Origin: Synergistales bacterium
GTDB taxonomy: Bacteria; Synergistota; Synergistia; Synergistales; Aminobacteriaceae
DNA: 28,954 bases
Assembly (NCBI GenBank): GCA_025997955.1
Contig: BNVH01000047.1
Coordinates: 1-28,954, forward strand
Reading direction: 5' to 3'
Below are positions 23,409 through 28,954 of this stretch, in pieces. Position 1 is the stretch's first letter; each line of letters begins with the position of its first letter. Position numbers and translations under genes: made by a program. The notes under the pieces are model-generated. The model ran no database searches. It saw nothing but the letters and a program-made list of their open reading frames with translations, and had not been told where the DNA came from.

Positions 23409-23438
23409 TTGCGTGTCATTTTTTATTAATGATAAAAT
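23409..23438 (+). promoter_or_regulatory. Candidate sigma-70 promoter for the LarA-like gene
   Basis: TTGCGT (23409-23414) and TAAAAT (23433-23438) are 18 bp apart, in an AT-rich gap between the divergent pilB and LarA-like genes. The next gene starts 54 bp downstream behind AAGGAG. Confidence 0.45.
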
Positions 23439-23491
23439 ACGGTTACGAGTCCCTTGCTTTTTAAAAAATTTTATTTTAAGGAGTTTTAAAA

Positions 23492-24757
23492 ATGGCCGAC
23501 ATCGAAATTCCCTTCGGAGATGAAAAGCTGTCCTTTACTATCCCCGCGGCAAATTTAGCCGATATAATAGACCCGAAGCCTTGGCCGGCTCTGCCGGATG
23601 TCGGGGAGCGCACAAAGGAGGCCCTGTCCGCGCCAATCGGCATAGGGTACACAAAAGATTGGATAAGGCCCGGAAGCTCTGTTGTCATCCTCTGCGACGA
23701 CAACACCCGTCCCACGCCGGCCGACAAGCTCCTCCCCCCCTTGCTCAATCACCTAAACTCCGCCGGCGTCTCGGACTCGTCCATCCTTATAATCATGGCC
23801 TTGGGGACCCACCGCTATATGACGCCAGCCGAGATAGAAAACAAAGTGGGCAAGAGCGTGACGAAGCGCGTAAAAGTCATCAACCACGAGTGGCGCAACG
23901 AGAACAACTTCATGAACTTGGGCGAGACGTCTCAGGGCACGCCCCTCATAGTCAACCGCCGTATAATGGAGTGCGACGCGCTCATAGCTTTGGGCGCGAT
24001 AGTTCCGCACCACATCCCCGGCTTTTCGGGCTCCTCCAAGATAATCCAGCCCGGCGTCTGCGGCCCCCTCACGACGGCCTCCATTCATTTTCTGTCATGC
24101 CGCGGCGGCGACATGTTTTTGGGCGTGGCGGACAACCCAGTCAGACGCGACATGGACGAGATGGCGGACAAGGTCAAGCTGAAGGCGGTTTTGAACGTCG
24201 TTTTGAATATAGACGGCGACACCGCGGGGGTTTTTTGGGGGGGCTTCCGCTCCGTGTTCAAGCGCGGCGTAGAGCTATGCGAAAAAATCTACGGCGTGCC
24301 CTATCATGAAAACGCCGACATAGTGATAGCCGGAAGCCACCCATGCGACTTGGACTTTTGGCAGGCGCACAAGTCCATATACCCGGCTCAGAAAATCGTC
24401 AAAAAGGGCGGGGTCATCATAATAGCCACGCCCTGCCCAGAAGGCATAAGCCCCGTGCACACGGACATAGCGGACTACGCCGGACGTTCGTCAAAGGCCC
24501 TGATAGAGGGCTATAACAGCGGACAACTCAAGGACGGCGTGGGCGCGTCCTTGGCCACGGCATGGGCATTGGCCCGTGAAAAGGCCGATATAATCACGTT
24601 TTCCCCAGGCATCACAAAAGAGGACAAGGAAAAATTAGGGCATACCCACGCTATCTCAATAGATTGGGCCATAGAGGAAGCGTTCCGCAGGCAGGGTAAG
24701 AACGCTCGCGTTACGGTATTGCCTCACTCCCCCGACACTTTGCCTCTTGCGCGATAG
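23492..24757 (+). CDS. LarA / DUF2088-family protein (nickel-pincer racemase-like)
   Basis: A 421-residue protein with the landmarks of the lactate racemase LarA family: LCDDNTRPTP, MALGTHRYMTPAEI (catalytic His region), HHIPGFSGSSKIIQPGVCG with the Lys in the place that carries the nickel-pincer cofactor in LarA, and a C-terminal Rossmann-like half (ADIVIAGSHPCDLDFWQAHK, then AQKIVKKGGVIIIATPCPEG). The family includes lactate racemase and many enzymes acting on other 2-hydroxyacids, so the substrate is open. No cofactor-synthesis genes (larB, larC, larE) are in the window. ATG 23492 has AAGGAG upstream. The helicase gene starts 10 bp after its stop. Confidence 0.87.
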   Translation: MADIEIPFGDEKLSFTIPAANLADIIDPKPWPALPDVGERTKEALSAPIGIGYTKDWIRPGSSVVILCDDNTRPTPADKLLPPLLNHLNSAGVSDSSILIIMALGTHRYMTPAEIENKVGKSVTKRVKVINHEWRNENNFMNLGETSQGTPLIVNRRIMECDALIALGAIVPHHIPGFSGSSKIIQPGVCGPLTTASIHFLSCRGGDMFLGVADNPVRRDMDEMADKVKLKAVLNVVLNIDGDTAGVFWGGFRSVFKRGVELCEKIYGVPYHENADIVIAGSHPCDLDFWQAHKSIYPAQKIVKKGGVIIIATPCPEGISPVHTDIADYAGRSSKALIEGYNSGQLKDGVGASLATAWALAREKADIITFSPGITKEDKEKLGHTHAISIDWAIEEAFRRQGKNARVTVLPHSPDTLPLAR

Positions 24758-24767
24758 GAGCGTGTCT

Positions 24768-26339
24768 GTGGTAGATTTTTACGAATGGCAGCTAAAAGCG
24801 TACTCCCAAATAAAGGGGTGTAACGCCGTCCTGTCCGCCCCCACGGGCGCCGGCAAGACCTTGGTGGCCTATCTCTGGGCCGGGCTTTTGAACGAACGTG
24901 GCAAGCCCTCGCTGCCGCTCTCGCGGCGCGTTATTTTTACGGCGCCCATAAAGGCTTTGAGCAATGAGCGCTATATGGACTTGCGCCGCATGGGCTTTGA
25001 CGTCGGTATTGAGACGGGCGATTTCAAGCGCAACGAGAGCGCTCAGATAATCTGCTGCACTCAAGAAATCTACACCATGAAGTACACGGAAGAACCTGAC
25101 CAGATGCTCGTGGTAGACGAGTTTCACTATATCTTCAGCGACTCGGACAGGGCGCGTACGTATATAGACGGAATCCGCCGCACAAACCCCGCGACCTTCA
25201 TGCTCGTCATGTCCGCGACGTTTGGCGGAGCCTCCTCCGTCGGACGCTATCTGTCAGACCTCGCGAGCCGCAAATTTCTGGTTTACGAAAGCCGCGTTCG
25301 CATGACGAAGCTCGTCTTTACGCCGGACAAGCCGCTTAGGTTTGAAAATATTCATGACGCCCTCGTCTTCTCGTTCTCCCAAAAAGGGGCGTTTGACGCG
25401 GCGTTTCAGATTTCGCGCACGCGCAGGGCCGTGTCGCGCGAGGCCATATCGCGCCTTGAGGAATTGGCCGCGATTTTGGACGTAACGAAGATTCAGCCCC
25501 CGCTTCTGTGTGGGGTGGGCGTCTATCACGGCGGCATGTTCCCCAAAGAAAAACTCTTGGTGGAGGCGGCGTTCAGAGAGCGCCTCTTGGACGTGGTATG
25601 CGGAACCAACGCGCTGGCGCTTGGCGTGAATTTGCCGGCTCAGTACGCCGTGTTCGCCCAGCTCGTCCAGTATCACCATAACGAGCCCATATCCCGCAAC
25701 GAGTTCTTGCAGATGGCTGGCAGAGCCGGCCGCAAGGGGCTGTTTGACCCAGGTTTCGTCACGTGGCTCAAGGACTCTCCCTTCGAGAGAAGAGGCGTCG
25801 ATACGGGGAAGATTTTCAGGCGTCTCATGGACGGCTCGCCAGAGACGGCGGCCGTGACGCTTCGCCCTTCGTATGGACGCCTTTTGCGAAAACACGTCCT
25901 GCTCGAGGACGAGGCCGAGTACATAGCGCGCTACTCCATGCCTGAGGGCGACACGAGGATAATCACGGAATTGCTACACGCCGGGCTTCGCAAGATAGAC
26001 AAAGTGATACGCAAGCTCGTACACGGGCAGGAGAGGAACCGCTACCGCTCTATTTTGGCCTCGATATGGTATGACGAGATGGAGATAGACGAAAATCTTG
26101 AGATGGCCATGCTGTTTTTCGAGGAGTCCACCCCCTCCGCTCTGATGGCCGCTCAGATGGTACTGCCATATGAGCGAAACTATCTACAGGCGCTGCTCAA
26201 AATCAAGCGCTTCTCCAACAACTTGCCAAAGGGCTTTCAGTTTCGCTCGATGAGCGACCTGAACAACACGGTTGACGAGATAGACCCGACAATCTACGGT
26301 TTTGAGGAAAAGATGGGCGAAATAGAAACAAGTAGATAA
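24768..26339 (+). CDS. Ski2-like DExH-box helicase
   Basis: A 523-residue superfamily 2 helicase. Motif Q/I is YEWQLKAYSQIKGCNAVLSA followed by PTGAGKT. Motif II is VVDEFHYI (a DEFH variant of the DEVH box), motif III MSATFGG, and motif VI QMAGRAGRKG, which is the form typical of Ski2/Mtr4/archaeal Hel308 relatives. HGGMFPKEK and CGTNALALGVNLPA match motifs IV-V. It probably unwinds RNA or structured nucleic acid, but the accessory domains that would tell the target are short or absent (the C-terminal 180 residues are not recognisable). GTG 24768 is chosen as the start because AGGAG (24756-24760) is 7 bp upstream; the frame extends to TTG 24747 inside the previous gene. Confidence 0.87.
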   Translation: MVDFYEWQLKAYSQIKGCNAVLSAPTGAGKTLVAYLWAGLLNERGKPSLPLSRRVIFTAPIKALSNERYMDLRRMGFDVGIETGDFKRNESAQIICCTQEIYTMKYTEEPDQMLVVDEFHYIFSDSDRARTYIDGIRRTNPATFMLVMSATFGGASSVGRYLSDLASRKFLVYESRVRMTKLVFTPDKPLRFENIHDALVFSFSQKGAFDAAFQISRTRRAVSREAISRLEELAAILDVTKIQPPLLCGVGVYHGGMFPKEKLLVEAAFRERLLDVVCGTNALALGVNLPAQYAVFAQLVQYHHNEPISRNEFLQMAGRAGRKGLFDPGFVTWLKDSPFERRGVDTGKIFRRLMDGSPETAAVTLRPSYGRLLRKHVLLEDEAEYIARYSMPEGDTRIITELLHAGLRKIDKVIRKLVHGQERNRYRSILASIWYDEMEIDENLEMAMLFFEESTPSALMAAQMVLPYERNYLQALLKIKRFSNNLPKGFQFRSMSDLNNTVDEIDPTIYGFEEKMGEIETSR

Positions 26340-26347
26340 TAAGCGCG

Positions 26348-26353
26348 TATAAT
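26348..26353 (+). promoter_or_regulatory. Candidate -10 box upstream of the polyphosphate enzyme gene
   Basis: A perfect TATAAT lies 52 bp before the probable start of the next gene in an AT-rich gap. The sequence 17 bp upstream (GAAACA) matches the -35 consensus only in its last three bases. Confidence 0.35.
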
Positions 26354-26405
26354 TTAAATAAATTTTTAGAATATTAAAAATATGTGCTTAAGGGGGATTT
26401 CTGTT

Positions 26406-27965
26406 ATGTTAGATCAAATTGACCTAAACAAAAAAATCAGCAAAGAAGCCTACAAATCCATTCTCGATTCTCTTAGCGCGAAGCTGGGCGAGTTGCAGCG
26501 AGCCGTCCGCGAGGAGAAGGCTTCTGTTCTTGTCTTGCTTGAGGGCTGGGACACGGCCGGCAAGGGTACGCTCTTGGGGCGCGCCCTGCGTCCGTTTGAC
26601 CCGCGCGGATTCAAGGTCTACAACGTGGGCAAGGCATCCGAAGAAGAGCTTATGCGCCCTTATCTGTGGCCTTTTTGGAGCAAGACGCCGGCCAAGGGGC
26701 AAATTGTCTTTATGAACAGAAGCTGGTACAGGCGGTTGCTTGAGGGGCGTTTCGATAAAATTCTGCCGGAGGGCGACGTGTCGGAGGCCTTTGACGAGAC
26801 GCGCAACTTCGAGCGCCAGCTCCACCTCAGCGGCACGAAATTAGTCAAGTTTTTTATTCATATCTCTAAAAAAGAACAAAAAAAGCGGCTTGAGGAACTG
26901 AGCAAGAGCTCAGCGTCGGCCTGGCGCGTGAGCGAGACCGAGTGGACGCGCCACAAGCATTATGACGACATCTTCGCGCTCACAGAGGAGATGCTGCACG
27001 CCACGGACACCGGCGCGTCGCCCTGGTCTATCGTAAACGGGCACGATGAGCGAAGCGCCGAGGTTTACATGCTGTCCACAATGGCGAAAGCCATGGAAGA
27101 AAGCATAATGGAAAACCGCGACGATCTTCTTTTCCATAAAAAGCAATTTCTCCAAAACAACGCGAATCCCTCAAAAGAGAACTCCTCCGAGACGCTTCCC
27201 GGCAAACTCGGCTTGTCTACGGCGGACTTGCGTATAAACAGCTTAGACAACATCGACCTCTCGCTCTCCATCCCGAAGAGCGCATACAAAAAAGAACTGC
27301 CCAAACTTCAAGAGCGCCTTAGAGAGATTCAGTACGCGCTCTATCGCGAGAGAATCCCCGCGGTTGTGGCGTTTGAGGGCTGGGACGCCGCCGGCAAGGG
27401 AGGAGCGATAAAACGCCTTACGGAGCGTCTTGACCCCAGAGGTTATGAGGTCATACCCATAGCGAGCCCGAGCGCCGTGGAGCTGGCCCACTATCACCTG
27501 TGGCGTTTTTGGTCGGTATTCCCCAAGGCCGGGCATATAGCGGTGTTCGACCGCACATGGTACGGCCGCGTGCTGGTCGAAAGAGTGGAGGGGTTTTGCC
27601 AACCCGAAGAATGGAAGAGGGCCTATAGCGAGATAAACGACATGGAGTCCCAATGGCGGCGCTACGGGGCTATCTTGGTGAAGTTTTGGATACACATCGA
27701 CCAAGACGAGCAGCTTCGGCGTTTCGAGAGCCGCAAAAACGACCCCGAAAGACAGTGGAAGATAACCGAGGAAGACTGGCGAAACCGCGAAAAATGGCCC
27801 CTCTACCAAGACGCCGTAGAGGAGATGCTGTTGCGCACAAACCCGCCTCAGGCCCCTTGGACAGTCGTTGAGGCCAACAACAAAGAGCACGCGCGCGTAA
27901 AGGTCCTGAAAACCGTAATAGACGCGTCCTTGGCGGCGTTCAAGGCGAGGGGGATTAGGATTTAG
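26406..27965 (+). CDS. pap: Polyphosphate:AMP phosphotransferase, two PPK2 domains
   Basis: A 519-residue tandem PPK2 protein. It would use polyphosphate to phosphorylate AMP (class II PPK2), feeding the adenylate pool. Domain 1 (about 1-240) has Walker A LLEGWDTAGKGTL and the region MNRSWYRRLLEGRF. Domain 2 (about 275-510) has FEGWDAAGKGGAI and FDRTWYGRVLVERVEGF. The Walker B-type Asp of the FDR motif is Asn in domain 1, so only the second domain is likely to be catalytic, which is the known pattern in this class. ATG 26406 has AAGGGGG 9 bp upstream and is preferred over the in-frame ATG 26382. Confidence 0.92.
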   Translation: MLDQIDLNKKISKEAYKSILDSLSAKLGELQRAVREEKASVLVLLEGWDTAGKGTLLGRALRPFDPRGFKVYNVGKASEEELMRPYLWPFWSKTPAKGQIVFMNRSWYRRLLEGRFDKILPEGDVSEAFDETRNFERQLHLSGTKLVKFFIHISKKEQKKRLEELSKSSASAWRVSETEWTRHKHYDDIFALTEEMLHATDTGASPWSIVNGHDERSAEVYMLSTMAKAMEESIMENRDDLLFHKKQFLQNNANPSKENSSETLPGKLGLSTADLRINSLDNIDLSLSIPKSAYKKELPKLQERLREIQYALYRERIPAVVAFEGWDAAGKGGAIKRLTERLDPRGYEVIPIASPSAVELAHYHLWRFWSVFPKAGHIAVFDRTWYGRVLVERVEGFCQPEEWKRAYSEINDMESQWRRYGAILVKFWIHIDQDEQLRRFESRKNDPERQWKITEEDWRNREKWPLYQDAVEEMLLRTNPPQAPWTVVEANNKEHARVKVLKTVIDASLAAFKARGIRI

Positions 27966-28061
27966 AGAATTTCACCGCACCGCGCGCGTATTAAATCAAA
28001 ATCTTCAAAATCTTATTGATATGCGCGCCCGTTGCGTATTATTCTAACCTCACCTGACTAC

Positions 28062-28457
28062 CTACCAATCCTCTATACGAAGTTCATCTACACGCTGAAA
28101 CTCTTTAACATTATTGGTAATCAACGTCAAGCCTCTTGATAATGCCTGCCCTGCAATAAGGATATCAAATGGGCCTATTATGTTCCCTGATAATGCTAAT
28201 GACGCCCTTATTTCTCCCGCGCACCGCGCGTCATTTACGTTGAAATCGAGAATTTGAAAGCGTAAATCATCAACAGAACGAATGTTATCCGCCTTGCGTA
28301 GCGTACTCTTAAAAGCGCCATAATACAACTCAAATAATACAATCGCAGAAATATATATTTCCTCAAATGGGCGAGTTATAAGCGTTCTCGCCATAAGCGA
28401 ATTTTCATCGCGCAATGTCGTGACTACGGCGTTAGTATCCAGTAGAAAACCGTTCAT
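28062..28457 (-). CDS. vapC: VapC-type PIN-domain toxin
   Basis: A 131-residue PIN-domain ribonuclease, the toxin of a type II toxin-antitoxin pair; relatives cut tRNA or rRNA. The acidic active-site residues are visible in FLLDTNAVV (first Asp), ISAIVLFELYYGA (Glu) and GPFDILIAGQAL (third Asp), followed by LITNNVKEFQRV (typical TNN-x-x-EF). Length is normal. Its start overlaps the antitoxin stop by 4 bp (ATGA), the usual coupling in which the antitoxin is made first. Confidence 0.92.
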   Translation of the reverse strand: MNGFLLDTNAVVTTLRDENSLMARTLITRPFEEIYISAIVLFELYYGAFKSTLRKADNIRSVDDLRFQILDFNVNDARCAGEIRASLALSGNIIGPFDILIAGQALSRGLTLITNNVKEFQRVDELRIEDW

Positions 28458-28723
28458 TTGAAGAATTCATCCAACTCCGGCCGTTCCTGATCGGGAATGT
28501 CCTCATCTATCGTAGCCCACATTTCGTCTATGGCAACCTTATCACAGTCACGCGATAGAACCTTCAGCCATTGCCAATCGTCAGCTTCTCGGAGTTCAGC
28601 GGCCTTTTGTTTCGCTGCCACATAGTCGGAAAGGCGGCGCAAATCGACAAGCGAAAGAGTGTCAATTACAGAAAATAGATTTACAACCTGTTTCGTTTTC
28701 CACTCCAATGTAGCTGTGGTCAT
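28454..28723 (-). CDS. Putative antitoxin partner of VapC
   Basis: An 89-residue acidic protein encoded directly upstream of the PIN toxin. No DNA-binding fold is clearly recognisable; the first 45 residues look helical (VVNLFSVIDTLSLVDLRRLS) and the C-terminal half is rich in Asp/Glu (IDEDIPDQERPELDEFF), as expected for the toxin-binding tail. The antitoxin role rests on position, size and the 4-bp overlap. A strong AAGGAGG ribosome site lies 11-17 bp upstream of ATG 28723. Confidence 0.75.
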   Translation of the reverse strand: MTTATLEWKTKQVVNLFSVIDTLSLVDLRRLSDYVAAKQKAAELREADDWQWLKVLSRDCDKVAIDEMWATIDEDIPDQERPELDEFFK

Positions 28724-28841
28724 CTCGCGTTACCTCCTTTTGATAGATTTGCGTTGTAACCATTCAATCACCTGATGGCTACAATGTCAACGCTTTCGGT
28801 GTTATTCTAGGGGTAGCTTTTTAGTGATGTGGGGCGCAAAA

Positions 28842-28915
28842 CTAAATTCCACCCCCCGGGGCGCGATGGGTGGAATTTAATCTTACAAATATAGGGGTGG
28901 AATTTAACCTTACAA
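28842..28915. repeat. Direct and inverted repeats, probable end of an insertion sequence
   Basis: GGGTGGAATTTAATCTTACAA (28868-28888) recurs 27 bp later as GGGTGGAATTTAACCTTACAA (28895-28915), one mismatch in 21. The inverted form CTAAATTCCACCC lies at 28842-28854. Repeated end sequences of this kind are typical of IS21-type transposon ends, but no transposase is visible before the window stops. The rest of 28724-28954 holds no supported gene. Confidence 0.5.
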
Positions 28916-28954
28916 GAAATGACCGCGCCACTCATTTCCTTTTTCTTTTTTGTG

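Noticed and set aside
23581..24309. Long + strand frame of 242 codons inside the LarA-like gene
   Set aside because: Arg/His/Gly-rich product in another frame of a well-recognised gene; a typical artefact of GC-rich codons.
25254..25895. 213-codon - strand frame opposite the helicase gene
   Set aside because: Antisense shadow of a gene with all helicase motifs; no ribosome site or family likeness.
27243..27890. 215-codon - strand frame opposite the polyphosphate enzyme
   Set aside because: Antisense shadow of the second PPK2 domain.
27982..28028. Inverted GCGCGCGTAT / ATATGCGCGC between the polyphosphate enzyme gene and vapC
   Set aside because: The 27-nt loop is long, no T run follows, and one pair is G-T; not convincing as a terminator.

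Overview
The window looks like chromosomal DNA from a Gram-negative anaerobe, most likely a member of the Synergistota. The best single clue is the secreted protein at 11915-12544. It has a signal peptide and ends in an SGGC motif, a hydrophobic stretch and a basic tail, which matches the SYNERG-CTERM sorting signal known from that phylum. A small two-cluster ferredoxin, type IV pilus motor genes and several radical SAM enzymes fit an anaerobic diderm. The assignment rests on recognition by eye and is not certain.

Layout. (1) 1-650: the 3' end of an IS200/IS605-type TnpA gene, its hairpin-rich end, and a stretch with 8-bp tandem repeats. (2) 653-7875: an AT-richer surface-decoration operon on the + strand. 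It holds a frameshifted LicA-type choline kinase, a LicC-type phosphocholine cytidylyltransferase, a BCCT choline/betaine transporter, a CDP-glycerol glycerophosphotransferase-like protein, and an unusual fusion of a YidC/Oxa1-like domain to a membrane sulfatase/LtaS-like domain. Together they suggest choline uptake, activation to CDP-choline and decoration of a surface polymer with phospho-groups. (3) 7985-10544: an FAH-family hydrolase, then UppS and a trans-polyprenyl diphosphate synthase, the lipid-carrier genes. (4) 10600-12544 on the - strand: an initiating sugar-phosphate transferase and the SYNERG-CTERM protein. (5) 12545-12855: a short fragment that resembles an Rpn-type nuclease/transposase gene, then a 12-codon ORF.

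(6) 12856-18542 is the most interesting part, a RiPP (ribosomally made, modified peptide) operon. It encodes a radical SAM/SPASM enzyme, a double-GNAT protein, a second radical SAM enzyme of the cobalamin-binding 'RiPP maturation protein 1' type, and two paralogous precursors. Each precursor has a leader of about 195 residues that looks like a beta/gamma-crystallin (Greek key) domain. This is followed by an LSDE-[DE]-L-x-AVAGG cleavage motif and a short Cys-rich core. The second core is five tandem pentapeptides of the form A-C-G-A-Q. I know of no described RiPP class with a crystallin-like leader. No leader peptidase or exporter lies in the window.

(7) 18731-18904: a ferredoxin, closed by a strong bidirectional terminator. 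(8) 19002-23317 on the - strand: pilB-pilT-pilC. (9) 23492-27965 on the + strand: a LarA/DUF2088-family protein, a Ski2-like helicase and a two-domain PPK2-type polyphosphate:AMP phosphotransferase. (10) 28062-28723 on the - strand: a VapC-type PIN toxin with its antitoxin. (11) 28842-28915: repeats resembling the end of another insertion sequence at the window edge. No tRNA, rRNA or CRISPR array was seen.
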